The notes beneath the pieces were generated by a model that made no database searches, had not been told where the DNA came from, and saw only the letters and a program-made list of their open reading frames with translations. Source: Franconibacter helveticus LMG 23732 (lineage in GTDB: Bacteria > Pseudomonadota > Gammaproteobacteria > Enterobacterales > Enterobacteriaceae). From it: DNA of 64,000 bases. Shown here one piece after another: positions 12,638-21,518 of the stretch. The position numbers were made by a program, and so were the translations under genes. Location: assembly GCF_000463115.2 (NCBI RefSeq), contig NZ_AWFX01000003.1, positions 140,408-204,407 on the forward strand. The letters run 5' to 3'. Numbering within the stretch: position 1 is the stretch's first letter; each line of letters starts with the position of its first letter.

Positions 12638-13654
12638 ATGAAAACAGCAAAACGTGCCCTGCAACTGAGCGCCATCGTGCTGGCGCTGGGCGTCGCCTCG
12701 GCGCAGGCCGCCGACCGCATCGCCTTTATTCCAAAGCTGGTGGGGGTGGGCTTTTTCACCAGCGGCGGCAACGGCGCGATGGAAGCGGGCAAAGCGCTTG
12801 GCGTGCCGGTGACCTACGACGGGCCGACGGAGCCGAGCGTTTCCGGCCAGGTGCAGCTTATCAACAACTTCGTCAACCAGGGCTATAACGCGATTATCGT
12901 CTCCGCCGTGTCGCCGGACGGTCTCTGCCCGGCGCTTAAGCGCGCCATGCAGCGCGGCGTGAAAGTGCTGACCTGGGATTCCGACACCAAACCGGAGTGC
13001 CGCAGCATTTACATTAACCAGGGCACGCCAGCCCAGCTTGGCGGCATGCTGGTGGAGATGGCGCAGCAGCAGGTCACGAAACCGGATGCCAAAGTGGCGT
13101 TCTTTTACTCAAGCCCCACGGTGACCGACCAGAACCAGTGGGTAAAAGAGGCAAAAGCGAAAATCGCCAAAGACCATCCGCAGTGGCAAATCGTCACGAC
13201 CCAGTTTGGCTATAACGACGCGACGAAATCGCTGCAAACCGCCGAGGGCATCCTGAAAGCCTACCCGGATCTCGACGCTATTATCGCGCCCGACGCCAAC
13301 GCGCTGCCCGCCGCCGCCCAGGCTGCCGAAAACCTCAAGCGCACCAACGTCGCCATTGTCGGCTTCAGCACGCCGAACGTGATGCGCCCCTACGTGGAGC
13401 GCGGCACGGTAAAAGCCTTTGGCCTGTGGGACGTGGTGGAGCAGGGGAAAATCGCCGTCAACGTGGCGGATACGCTGCTGAAAAAAGGCGACCTGAACGT
13501 GGGCGACAGCATCGAGGTGAAAGAGATCGGCACGCTGAAAGTGGAGCCGAACAAGGTACAGGGCTACCAGTATGAGGCGAAAGGCAACGGCATTGTATTG
13601 CTGCCGGAGCGCGTGGTTTTCACCAAAGAGAACATCAGCAAATACGATTTCTGA
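12638..13654 (+). CDS. lsrB: AI-2 periplasmic binding protein LsrB
   Basis: Periplasmic receptor that captures autoinducer-2 and delivers it to LsrACD. It has about 338 residues: a signal peptide (about residues 1-24, ending AQA), then a sugar-binding type 1 periplasmic fold beginning [16 protein letters not shown], nearly identical to E. coli LsrB. The ligand-contact stretches [19 protein letters not shown] and [12 protein letters not shown] are conserved. Two ATGs lie in tandem (12635 and 12638); AGGAG is seven bases from the second and four from the first, so the second is preferred. The predicted binding-site sequence is intact, so AI-2 uptake is likely functional. Confidence 0.95.
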   Translation: MKTAKRALQLSAIVLALGVASAQAADRIAFIPKLVGVGFFTSGGNGAMEAGKALGVPVTYDGPTEPSVSGQVQLINNFVNQGYNAIIVSAVSPDGLCPALKRAMQRGVKVLTWDSDTKPECRSIYINQGTPAQLGGMLVEMAQQQVTKPDAKVAFFYSSPTVTDQNQWVKEAKAKIAKDHPQWQIVTTQFGYNDATKSLQTAEGILKAYPDLDAIIAPDANALPAAAQAAENLKRTNVAIVGFSTPNVMRPYVERGTVKAFGLWDVVEQGKIAVNVADTLLKKGDLNVGDSIEVKEIGTLKVEPNKVQGYQYEAKGNGIVLLPERVVFTKENISKYDF

Positions 13655-13663
13655 GGAGGGAGC

Positions 13664-14554
13664 ATGGCGGATTTAGACGATATCAAAGACGGTAAAGATT
13701 TTGGCCTCGGGCAGCCGCAACAGAACACGCCTTATACGTTAAAAGGCTGCGGCGCGCTCGACTGGGGCATGCAGTCGCGCCTTTCGCGTATCTTTAATCC
13801 GAAAAGCGGACGCACCGTGATGCTCGCCTTCGATCACGGCTACTTTCAGGGGCCGACGACCGGACTTGAGCGCATCGATCTCTCTATTGCGCCGCTGTTT
13901 GAGGAGACCGACGTGCTGATGTGTACGCGCGGCATTTTGCGAAGCCAGGTGCCGCCCGCCGCTAACCGGCCCGTGGTGCTGCGCGCCTCCGGCGGCAACT
14001 CGATATTAAGCGAGCTGTCCCGCGAGAGCGTGGCGGTGGCGATGGAAGATGCGCTGCGCCTGAACGTCTGCGCGGTGGCGGCGCAGGTTTATATCGGTTC
14101 TGAGTATGAACATCAGTCCATCAACAACATTATCAAACTGGTGGACGAGGGGACGCGCTACGGCATGCCGACGCTCGCCGTGACTGGCGTTGGCAAAGAG
14201 ATGACCCGCGACGCCCGCTATTTCTCGCTGGCGAGCCGCATCGCCGCCGAGATGGGGGCGCAGTTTGTGAAAACCTACTTTGTGGAAGAGGGGTTTGAGA
14301 AGGTGACGGCGAGCTGCCCGGTGCCGATTGTGATAGCAGGCGGTAAAAAGCTGCCGGAGCACGAGGCGCTGGAGATGTGCTGGCGGGCGATTGACCAGGG
14401 TGCGTCAGGTGTGGATATGGGGCGCAATATTTTTCAGTCCGAAGCGCCGCTCGCCATGCTGAAGGCGGTGAAAAAAGTGGTGCATGAGAACCTGAGCGCC
14501 CGTGAGGCGTACCAGTTCTGGCAGGAGGAGAAAGCGCAGGGGGGCAGGGCATGA
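13664..14554 (+). CDS. lsrF: 3-hydroxy-2,4-pentadione 5-phosphate thiolase LsrF
   Basis: Transfers an acetyl group from 3-hydroxy-2,4-pentadione-5-phosphate to CoA, the last step in degrading phospho-AI-2. It has 296 residues (E. coli 291), a class I aldolase-type TIM barrel with [16 protein letters not shown] near the N-terminus and the active-site lysine region [24 protein letters not shown] marks the phosphate-binding end. It starts nine bases after lsrB with GGAGG before the ATG, and its last codon overlaps lsrG by four bases. Confidence 0.95.
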   Translation: MADLDDIKDGKDFGLGQPQQNTPYTLKGCGALDWGMQSRLSRIFNPKSGRTVMLAFDHGYFQGPTTGLERIDLSIAPLFEETDVLMCTRGILRSQVPPAANRPVVLRASGGNSILSELSRESVAVAMEDALRLNVCAVAAQVYIGSEYEHQSINNIIKLVDEGTRYGMPTLAVTGVGKEMTRDARYFSLASRIAAEMGAQFVKTYFVEEGFEKVTASCPVPIVIAGGKKLPEHEALEMCWRAIDQGASGVDMGRNIFQSEAPLAMLKAVKKVVHENLSAREAYQFWQEEKAQGGRA

Positions 14555-14850
14555 ACGTAACGCTGGTGGAAATCAACATCAAGCCCGAGCGGGTGGATGA
14601 GTTTCTCGACGCCTTTCGCGCCAACCATGAAGGGGCGCTGAAAGAGCCGGGCAACTTACGGTTTGACGTGCTACAGGACCCGGACACGCCAACGCGGTTT
14701 TTTATTTATGAAGCTTATAAAGACGACGCGGCGGTGCTGGCGCATAAAGAGACGCCGCACTATCTGGCCTGCGTGGAAAAGCTGGAGGAGCTGATGTCTC
14801 AGCCGCGTAAAAAGCGCAGTTTTATCGGGCTGTTGCCGGAAGTGAAATAG
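14551..14850 (+). CDS. lsrG: phospho-AI-2 isomerase LsrG
   Basis: Converts phospho-AI-2 to 3-hydroxy-2,4-pentadione-5-phosphate, so it drains the LsrR inducer. It is a 99-residue ABM-type ferredoxin-like fold with the conserved [20 protein letters not shown] and FFIYEAYKD, ending in [11 protein letters not shown]. It overlaps lsrF as ATGA and is the last gene of the operon. No strong terminator follows; an inverted GC-rich repeat lies 15 bases downstream. Confidence 0.95.
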   Translation: MNVTLVEINIKPERVDEFLDAFRANHEGALKEPGNLRFDVLQDPDTPTRFFIYEAYKDDAAVLAHKETPHYLACVEKLEELMSQPRKKRSFIGLLPEVK

Positions 14851-14864
14851 GGAAAAGCGCTGCG

Positions 14865-14985
14865 CCGCCTTCGCGCCAGCCCTCTGCCTGCGGGAGAAGG
14901 CCGGGGAGAGCAAGCATTGCGCTCAAAGAGAGCCAGCCTGTTCCCTCTCCCCGGTGGGGAAAGGGGCAGGGTGAGGGGCATGCGG
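14865..14985. repeat. REP-like inverted GC-rich repeat
   Basis: Two arms rich in CCCTCTCC and GGGGAGAG motifs: CCCTCTGCCTGCGGGAGAAGG near 14880 and CCCTCTCCCCGGTGGGGAAA near 14942. Each can fold, and they can pair with one another. Such sequences are common intergenic repeats in enterobacteria. It sits between convergent lsrG and the fimbrial operon and may help end both transcripts. Confidence 0.55.
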
Positions 14986-15047
14986 GTTAAGCATTGGGCG
15001 GCAGGTCATGACAACTCGCGTAGTCAGACAACGTTCAGCGCCGCCGG

Positions 15048-15347
15048 TTATTTCTGCGCTGCTTTTTGCGCCTGCTCCATCTCTTTTAACTTCTGCGCCG
15101 CCAGCTGCTGGTTCTGGCGCAGGTTTTCACTCGCCGCCACCAGAAATTCCGGGTGGTTCGCCAGATAAACCGATATCGCTTCGCCCAGCTTCTCCGGGTT
15201 GGCGGTGAAATAGTCCTCGGCGATTTTGCCGATTTGCGCTTGCTGATCCGCGCTAAAGGCGGCGGTGTCTGCCGCCTGGCTTAACACAGGCGCTGCCATT
15301 GCCGCCAGCAGAACCAGATTAGTGAAAGTGTGTTTCCTGAAGATCAT
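15048..15347 (-). CDS. small secreted ScsC N-terminal-domain-like protein
   Basis: A 99-residue protein with a clear signal peptide (about residues 1-25, cleavage after SQA). The mature part is wholly helical and contains no cysteine. It resembles the N-terminal stalk found in ScsC/DsbA-type disulfide isomerases: QQAQIGKIAEDYFTANPEKL, then NHPEFLVAASENL and a Gln/Lys-rich helix. The thioredoxin domain that normally follows is absent, with no remnant downstream. It starts nine bases after the stop of the second fimbrial chaperone and is probably the last gene of the fimbrial operon. Its role is unknown; a periplasmic oligomerising helper for fimbrial folding is only a guess. Confidence 0.7.
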   Translation of the reverse strand: MIFRKHTFTNLVLLAAMAAPVLSQAADTAAFSADQQAQIGKIAEDYFTANPEKLGEAISVYLANHPEFLVAASENLRQNQQLAAQKLKEMEQAQKAAQK

Positions 15348-15356
15348 GATGCGTAC

Positions 15357-16046
15357 TCATTTAAGAAGAGAAGGGGTTGTTACAACCGGCATTACCCGGC
15401 CGTAATCATTGATGGATTGCCAGAAGAGCGGGCAACGTGCGTTACCTTTACACCAGTCCGTTTGCCGCGTGCTGAACGGGGCGACAACGCCCGGGTTATC
15501 AATGGTTTTGCCGTTAACCCGAAGCTGGAATAGCGTGACGTAATAAGGGGTTTTGTTTTCCACCCTTAACCCGCCAGCCGTCTGCTGCCAGACCAGCGCT
15601 TTATACGCCTGCTCCGGGTCGCCCGGCAGGCCGGAGGGGCGGTAAAACAGCTTGAGGCTTGAGCGCACCGCCATCTGTACGCTGTCTGCCTGGGTTTTTC
15701 CGGAAGGAATGGCCGCGATGCTTAAGGTAAAGAGCGATTCCCGGTCATTCGGCAGGTTATCGCCGGTCTGCACCAGCCGAAGGCTGTTTTCCCTTTCGCC
15801 GTGTAGCGCGAATAAAGGCGGCGTAACCGCAAAGGGAATATCGCGGGAAATGGCGTTTTCATTACCCGGCCAGCTATTTCCCGCTGAAATTTTCGAACTG
15901 ATTAACCAGGTTTCCGGCGAGCGGTTTTTTACCGTCACGCTAAGGCTTTTTTTGTTTTCGGCGAAAATAAAGCGGGTGCCGCCAATAACGACACCAGCCT
16001 GTGCAACGCAAGAAAATATCAGCAGTAAAAAAACGAGGTTACGCAT
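15357..16046 (-). CDS. second fimbrial periplasmic chaperone (PapD/FimC family)
   Basis: A 229-residue periplasmic chaperone with a signal peptide (residues 1-~17) and two immunoglobulin-like domains. Family marks are VVIGGTRFIFAENKKSLSV at the mature N-terminus, the FAVTPPLFALHGERENSLRL subunit-capping strand with its basic residue, and NKTPYYVTLFQL in domain two. A Cys pair (WCKGNARCPLF) lies near the C-terminus. It is more divergent than the first chaperone at 20806. It overlaps the upstream pilin gene by eight bases, so it belongs to the same operon, giving two chaperones for one usher. It might serve the minor or tip subunits. Confidence 0.85.
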   Translation of the reverse strand: MRNLVFLLLIFSCVAQAGVVIGGTRFIFAENKKSLSVTVKNRSPETWLISSKISAGNSWPGNENAISRDIPFAVTPPLFALHGERENSLRLVQTGDNLPNDRESLFTLSIAAIPSGKTQADSVQMAVRSSLKLFYRPSGLPGDPEQAYKALVWQQTAGGLRVENKTPYYVTLFQLRVNGKTIDNPGVVAPFSTRQTDWCKGNARCPLFWQSINDYGRVMPVVTTPSLLK

Positions 16047-16569
16047 AAGTCAGAATAAACGTGGCCGACGCATTCGCTGTGCCTGCGACGATAGCGTCGC
16101 CGTTGGCGATATAGCGGGCATAAAAATTGAGCGTGGCTGAGGCCTGGTCTGGCGTCAGTGGAAATTTTACGCTCTCATCGCCCAGCGGAATTATGCTTTT
16201 ATCCTGGTTATAAATCGCAATGCCCACCCCGGCGGCGGAAGCCGTGTCTGAAGTAATCGCCAGCAGGTCCGCATTTTTACTGTCTGGCGTGCCGTCAAAA
16301 TGTACCGAGACGGTCTGGGCTGCTGCTGCGCAATTTTCCAGCTTAATAACAAAGGGTCTGTAATCAGAGCCATCGCCAACGTTATTAAATTGTTTGCTGG
16401 CCACGCTTCCCAGATCAACGGTAAAGTTTTTTGAATCCGGCGAGACGGCGCAGGTTGTTTCATTAATTTTACCGCTGACGTAAACCGTGCCGTCGTGAGC
16501 CTGTGCGGAGCAAATAAGTATTAGCCCCGACAGAAGTGCAGCGCACGCGCTTGTGATGAAACGTTTCAT
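16039..16569 (-). CDS. minor fimbrial subunit (FimF/FimG-like)
   Basis: A 176-residue pilin with a signal peptide (residues 1-24, ending AQA) and a single type-1 pilin domain. The two disulfide cysteines appear in ETTCAVSP and LENCAAAA. The penultimate-Tyr C-terminal strand (ASATFILTYA) is the beta-zipper recognised by the chaperone. It begins nine bases after the preceding pilin stop, with GAGGCGG as ribosome site, and overlaps the second chaperone. Its position after the adhesin gene suggests a tip-fibrillum or adaptor subunit. Confidence 0.87.
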   Translation of the reverse strand: MKRFITSACAALLSGLILICSAQAHDGTVYVSGKINETTCAVSPDSKNFTVDLGSVASKQFNNVGDGSDYRPFVIKLENCAAAAQTVSVHFDGTPDSKNADLLAITSDTASAAGVGIAIYNQDKSIIPLGDESVKFPLTPDQASATLNFYARYIANGDAIVAGTANASATFILTYA

Positions 16570-16578
16570 TGCCGCCTC

Positions 16579-17109
16579 TTACTGATAGGTCAGGTCGAAA
16601 TACATTACGGCGGTGGCGTTGCCGGCCGTTACCGCAGATTTGGTGGATTTATAGCGTAAATAAAAATCCAGCGTGTTATCTCCGGCCTGTACGGGGTTAA
16701 CGGTGGCATCGGTGTTATTAATGCTTACCGGCTGCTGATCTTTATTAAGGATCTGCACGCCGATGCCTGTCGCCATGGTATTTCCCGTGCCGGTATCTGA
16801 AAGCGCTAATAGCGTTGGGTCGTCACTGTCGCCCGTGCCGCTAAACCAGACTTTTGAGCCCGTCGCGCCGTTTCCGCAATCCTTTAGTTTTATCTGGAAT
16901 TTGGTGGCGGCAGTGGTGGCGCCCACTGTAGAGAAATCCCGTGGCGTAAATTCTCCCAGGTTAACGGTTTGCTCGGCGCTTGCCGCATCCACATTGCAGG
17001 TCGGCGGCAATATGGTGCCGGTAAATTTCAGATTGTCTTCTGCGTTTACCGCCTGGCTGGCGGCCAGCAGCCCCGCCAGGCAAAACAACGTCATTTTATT
17101 AATAGCCAT
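16579..17109 (-). CDS. minor fimbrial subunit
   Basis: A 176-residue type-1 pilin with signal peptide (about residues 1-23, ending VNA). The disulfide cysteines lie in PPTCNVDA and LKDCGNGA, and the C-terminal strand is TAVMYFDLTYQ. It is closely similar in layout to the next pilin downstream and probably an adaptor. AGGGG precedes the ATG by about six bases. It lies 15 bases after the adhesin gene in the same transcription unit. Confidence 0.87.
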   Translation of the reverse strand: MAINKMTLFCLAGLLAASQAVNAEDNLKFTGTILPPTCNVDAASAEQTVNLGEFTPRDFSTVGATTAATKFQIKLKDCGNGATGSKVWFSGTGDSDDPTLLALSDTGTGNTMATGIGVQILNKDQQPVSINNTDATVNPVQAGDNTLDFYLRYKSTKSAVTAGNATAVMYFDLTYQ

Positions 17110-17124
17110 AGTGATCCCCTCTGC

Positions 17125-18150
17125 TTATGCGAAATCAACCCGCAAGGTGGCCAGGGCGCTAAATACGCCTTCCGCCGGGGCGTTACCGGTGGTGCTGACG
17201 GGGTACGCTTTCAGCGTCACGCTGGCATTACCTGATACATCCGTATTAAAAGGAATAATGCTGTTCGCATCGTTCGGTATAATCACGGCGCCTTCGGAAC
17301 TGGTGACCACAACGCCAACGTCGGTATTGCTGCTGGCGATAGCCTGGTTATTCTGCGCAGACGGCGTCGCCTGTAGGCTTAATGTAAGGTTCACCGAGGC
17401 GCCGATATTGGTGCACTGAATCGGCACGTTAAACGTTTTATCGGTAAAGCCATTTGGCTTTTGCCCGGCCGTTTTGAAATCTGTACTCAGTAAATTGCCG
17501 AAATCTACCGTTACCACCTGGCCTGCGTTAATTACGCAGTTTTGGGGCACCACGACATTGCCTGTTATATTAATAACGCTCATCGGTTGCGGGCCTGGCG
17601 CTTCACCACTGACGGTATTTCCATACAAAGCAACAACGGTTTTAGAAAATGAAACGTTGCCGACAAAAGGTTTTCCAATATAAAGAGATAAACGTCCCAT
17701 TGACCCAGAAGTATAGGGGTTAGAATCACCACAACCCCAGTTATCATACCAGTATTCATTCGAAACAGATGTAAAAGGTACATTAACGTATTTTTGCAAA
17801 TAACCCTGTATCCATATTTTTGTTGCGACTTCAATATTATCATTCACTTTATAATACTGTTGAGCTCCGTCAAAATGCCCTAAAGGCAGATCTGTCTTTG
17901 CAGTGAAATATGTTGCGCCGAATGCTGTTCCAGCAGGACAGTCGCAAATCGCATAGTAATACTCTCCCAGATTCCAGGTAAAAGCATCGGGATAGCTCTG
18001 GCCGGCTTTATTTTCGTCGGGGCTGGTTATCGTTTTGGTACCAAAGTTATAATTATATATGTAGGGTGAGCCCATCGTGTTATGACAAGGCGCCGCCCAG
18101 CTTAATGAGCACCATAGCGATATCACTATTAGCGTAAATAATCTAACCAT
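17125..18150 (-). CDS. two-domain fimbrial tip adhesin
   Basis: A 341-residue protein twice the length of a pilin, as expected for a FimH-type tip adhesin. A signal peptide (1-19) is followed by a unique domain of about 180 residues rich in Tyr, Trp and Asn with Cys at 22, 69, 71 and 140. The C-terminal pilin domain (about 195-341) has Cys 205 and Cys 246 and ends in TLRVDFA. The binding domain has no recognisable relative, so the receptor cannot be named. The DNA for the N-terminal domain (about 17600-18100) is visibly richer in A/T than the rest of the operon. The start codon follows the usher stop almost directly. Confidence 0.82.
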   Translation of the reverse strand: MVRLFTLIVISLWCSLSWAAPCHNTMGSPYIYNYNFGTKTITSPDENKAGQSYPDAFTWNLGEYYYAICDCPAGTAFGATYFTAKTDLPLGHFDGAQQYYKVNDNIEVATKIWIQGYLQKYVNVPFTSVSNEYWYDNWGCGDSNPYTSGSMGRLSLYIGKPFVGNVSFSKTVVALYGNTVSGEAPGPQPMSVINITGNVVVPQNCVINAGQVVTVDFGNLLSTDFKTAGQKPNGFTDKTFNVPIQCTNIGASVNLTLSLQATPSAQNNQAIASSNTDVGVVVTSSEGAVIIPNDANSIIPFNTDVSGNASVTLKAYPVSTTGNAPAEGVFSALATLRVDFA

Positions 18151-18151
18151 C

Positions 18152-20782
18152 TTAATTACATCCTACTTCCTGGCGTACCAGGGCTTGTTTGGTTTCAGCA
18201 ATGGTGTAACGCGCCACGCACTGTTTATCTGCCGAGGCGCCCCACTTCACGTTTAAGATGCCCTCGCGCGCCAGGCCCGCCAGATAGGCTTCGCCGTTGT
18301 CGCCCACGATGGTGTCGCCGCCGCTGTCGCTGCGGGAAACCACGGCGCCAAAGGGAATCGGGTTGCCGTTATGCAGAATGCGCAGCAGCGCGCGCTCGCC
18401 CACGCGAGCTTTAAACTCCGCCCGCACCAGCGCCCCTTTTGTCGGCACCACGTTGGTCACCGCGTCGTCGATGTCCAGGTTATCCGCCAGCGAGTTGGTA
18501 TCCAGCGCCATGCGGTTCTGCCGGTAGGTGGTGGCGAACGGCACGACCGCGTAGCCGCGCCAGTCGGTGCGAATACCGGGTTCCCCTTCTACCTTCACAT
18601 CGTCCGCGCCGGGGGCGGCTATCAGTACGTTGGTGTCGCCCAGCGGCTGGCTCAGGGTGACGCCGTTCGGGTGAACCACCACGCCGCCGCTCAGGCCGTA
18701 GTTAACCTGCTGGTAGTCGCCGTTGTCGCTGTAGTTGTAGCCGACGTTGGCGTTGCCATAAGCGCCGTTGTATTGCATGCCCGCGGTGCCGCTGGTGCCA
18801 ACGCCGTGGTTCTGATAACCCTGCTGGACGTTGTAGCTGAGGTTGTTGCCTTCCAGCAGCGTGCCGTTCAGACCGGCGGTTTGCGCCGTTTTGCCATGCT
18901 TATCGGTGTTGATGTTATAGGTGGCGTAAGTGCTGTTATAGCTGCGCGTCACGTCGCCGCCAGGGTGCAGCCACTGGCTGATCGGCAGTGAAATATTCAG
19001 CGCATAAATCTGGTCGCCTTCCGGCGCGCCCACGCCTTTGTTGTAGTTGTAAGAAAGGCTGTAGGTGATGCCTTTCACCGTGCCGCTATAGCCCACCTGC
19101 AACAGGGAATCTTTTTCATCAGTGTGCCAGTAGCTTTGCTGGCTGCCGGTCACAAACAGCGAGCCGAAGTCGTTCAACTGTTGTGAAACGCTCAGCTGGA
19201 TTTTGCCGCGCTTGCTGTAATAAAGGTTGTAGTAATTCGCCCAGTCCGGCAGGTTGTCTTTCTTGCTGTCTGCCGGGTCGATGGTGTAACCGCGCATGTG
19301 CTTATAGGCGGTGTCATCCAGCGTATAGAAGCCCGACGTTGAATAGCGGTAGCCCAACAGCTGGAAGTTAGTGCCGAAATCGTTAAGCGATTTTGCATAC
19401 AGGAAGCGTATCGACTGACCATCGTGCTTCGATTCATCCGCCAGCGTACTGCGCGCCTGGGTCACGTCCATGGAAATGGCGCCGAAGTTGCCCATGTTCA
19501 GGCCCGAGCCCAGCGCAAAAGCCGCGTAGTTGTTAGAGAACTGCGTGCCGCCGTAAATCGTAAAGCCGCGCGGCAGACCCCAGATAATCGTTCCCTGGCC
19601 GAATTTAACATCGTCCTGCTGGCTGCTGCTGCCATGGTACTCGGCAGCGGTAAGCGCATATTTAATACGGCCTTCGCGCTGCAACACGGGCACGGCGGAA
19701 TAAGGCACCGAGTAGCTGGTTACGCTGCCGTCGGTCTCTTTCACCTCTACGGTCAAGTCGCCGCTGGAAGAGGTGGGGAAGAGGTCGTCGATGGCGAAGG
19801 CGCCAGGCGTGACGTAGCTCTGATAGATGACGTAGCCGTTCTGCTTGATGGTGACCTGCGCATTGCTTTTAGCGATGCCGCGAACGGTAGGCGCAAAGCC
19901 CCTCAGGCTGTCCGGCAGCATATTGTCATCGGAGGCAAGCTGTACGCCGCGGAACGGCACGCTGTCGAAGACATCCGACGTGGTATAGCTTTCACCCACG
20001 ATCAGCGCGCTTTTCAGCGGCACGATAGCGCGTTCAACATAGGTGCTGATGTGCTCCCAGTCGCTCTTGTTTTGCTGGTTCGAACTGTTGTAGTTCCAGG
20101 ATGACGCATCATGCAGGCGCCAAGAACCCAGGTTAAGCCCGGTATTCAGCCCAAGGAAATAGCTGTTGCTCGACGAGCCGCCATCGCTGCGGTCGCGGTT
20201 GTTTGAACCGGTGAACTGGTAGTTCAACAGCATGGCGTTAATGCCTTCATCCCACTGCTCGGGTGGAATATAGCCGCGGGCGCGGTTTTGCATCGCCGCC
20301 TGCGGGATGCTGATCTCCAGATGCTGTTTTTCAAAATCAAAAGTGGTGGACGCTGAAGGGATCGCTTTCGCGATATCCACGCAGCTCTCTTGCGGCGCTT
20401 TGGCGAGCGCCGGAAACGCCTGAATGTTAACGCCCATGGCGCTCAGCGCTTTCGGCGTTAGGCAGGCGACCAACCCGGTACCATCATTTTTACCCGCCGC
20501 GTTCGCTTTCGGCGCTTTTCCTTCCGCGCGCGCGTTGAAGACCACGTCGCGGCTTGACAGAAACACGCCGTTAAGCCAGACCTCAACGCGATAAGTGCCG
20601 GGCGCCTGGCCGTTGCCTTCAAAGCGCGACAGGTCAGCTACCGCGGCGGGGTCGTTGGCGAGAAATGCCGGGTTAAAATAGTTATCAGCGTATCCCTTGT
20701 GAGGAACCACCATGCCGATTAGCGCCAACGCTAAGGGTGAGAGGGAGAACGTTTTTAGTTGCTTTTGGTTAGTCCACTTCAT
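18152..20782 (-). CDS. outer-membrane fimbrial usher (FimD family)
   Basis: An 876-residue usher that forms the outer-membrane assembly and secretion pore for pilins. A signal peptide (about 1-32) is followed by the N-terminal chaperone-binding domain (YFNPAFL, VDLSRF-like segment), the beta-barrel with plug domain, and C-terminal domains with a Cys pair (QCVARYT and the final VGCN). Typical usher motifs include RGYIPPEQWDEGINAMLLNY and FRGVQLASDDNMLPDS. The ATG at 20782 gives a normal signal peptide. An upstream in-frame TTG overlaps the chaperone stop but has no advantage. Confidence 0.93.
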   Translation of the reverse strand: MKWTNQKQLKTFSLSPLALALIGMVVPHKGYADNYFNPAFLANDPAAVADLSRFEGNGQAPGTYRVEVWLNGVFLSSRDVVFNARAEGKAPKANAAGKNDGTGLVACLTPKALSAMGVNIQAFPALAKAPQESCVDIAKAIPSASTTFDFEKQHLEISIPQAAMQNRARGYIPPEQWDEGINAMLLNYQFTGSNNRDRSDGGSSSNSYFLGLNTGLNLGSWRLHDASSWNYNSSNQQNKSDWEHISTYVERAIVPLKSALIVGESYTTSDVFDSVPFRGVQLASDDNMLPDSLRGFAPTVRGIAKSNAQVTIKQNGYVIYQSYVTPGAFAIDDLFPTSSSGDLTVEVKETDGSVTSYSVPYSAVPVLQREGRIKYALTAAEYHGSSSQQDDVKFGQGTIIWGLPRGFTIYGGTQFSNNYAAFALGSGLNMGNFGAISMDVTQARSTLADESKHDGQSIRFLYAKSLNDFGTNFQLLGYRYSTSGFYTLDDTAYKHMRGYTIDPADSKKDNLPDWANYYNLYYSKRGKIQLSVSQQLNDFGSLFVTGSQQSYWHTDEKDSLLQVGYSGTVKGITYSLSYNYNKGVGAPEGDQIYALNISLPISQWLHPGGDVTRSYNSTYATYNINTDKHGKTAQTAGLNGTLLEGNNLSYNVQQGYQNHGVGTSGTAGMQYNGAYGNANVGYNYSDNGDYQQVNYGLSGGVVVHPNGVTLSQPLGDTNVLIAAPGADDVKVEGEPGIRTDWRGYAVVPFATTYRQNRMALDTNSLADNLDIDDAVTNVVPTKGALVRAEFKARVGERALLRILHNGNPIPFGAVVSRSDSGGDTIVGDNGEAYLAGLAREGILNVKWGASADKQCVARYTIAETKQALVRQEVGCN

Positions 20783-20805
20783 GCGTTCGCACCAATAATT
20801 TGCTC

Positions 20806-21501
20806 TCAACCCGCGCAGGCTTGAGTCGGGGTATTAGCCCCATAATCGTTCAGCGTCTGGAAAGAGACTTTCCCGCTCTTTCCGCCAGGAATATCCACCG
20901 TCAGGCTGCCTTTCGGCGCGACCATGGAATTTGGCAGCTTTGTGCCGCCGGAATAGAACTGCACCAGCGTGACGTAATAAGGCGAGGGGTTGGTTAACAT
21001 CACTTGATTATTCGCAACCTGGCAGCGCAGCGTTTTCGGCGATTCAATCGATGGCGTAGGTAAATTTTTAGGGCGCACAAATAATTTAATCACGCTCTGC
21101 GTGGCGATTTGTAAATTGCTGCCTGCCAGTTTTGATTTATCTACTGAAGGGATCGCTTTGCTGTTTAAATAAAAAACGCTTTCTCTGTCGGTGGGTAAAT
21201 CTGCGCCGACATACATAATTCGCAGGATATTTTCTTTTTTCGGGTGCATGACAAAAAGCGGCGGAGTAATAATAAAGTCCGCTGATTTAGTGCCCGCAGC
21301 ATTACTCACCCAGGACTGGATCAAAAAGGTAGTATTATCCGATGAGTTAGTCAGCGGTAATGAAACCTGTTTATCGCCCTGGGGATAAATAACGCGAGTC
21401 GCTCCTAGCGCAACGCCGCCGGCATGAGCGCAGGTGGCAGAAGCCAGAACGATAAACCCTGCTGCCATTAACTGGATTTGTTTAAGACGGATATTTTTCA
21501 T
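20806..21501 (-). CDS. fimbrial periplasmic chaperone (FimC family)
   Basis: A 231-residue chaperone with a signal peptide (1-~27, ending AHA) and two Ig-like domains. The mature protein starts GGVALGATRVIYPQGDKQVS. The subunit-binding F1-G1 region is FVMHPKKENILRIMYVG and the conserved domain-two motif is NPSPYYVTLVQF. It caps pilins in the periplasm and hands them to the usher encoded next. It closely follows the minor pilin gene at 21519. It is the canonical chaperone of this operon; a second, divergent one is at 15357. Confidence 0.93.
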   Translation of the reverse strand: MKNIRLKQIQLMAAGFIVLASATCAHAGGVALGATRVIYPQGDKQVSLPLTNSSDNTTFLIQSWVSNAAGTKSADFIITPPLFVMHPKKENILRIMYVGADLPTDRESVFYLNSKAIPSVDKSKLAGSNLQIATQSVIKLFVRPKNLPTPSIESPKTLRCQVANNQVMLTNPSPYYVTLVQFYSGGTKLPNSMVAPKGSLTVDIPGGKSGKVSFQTLNDYGANTPTQACAG

Positions 21502-21518
21502 TACTGCTTACTCATATA

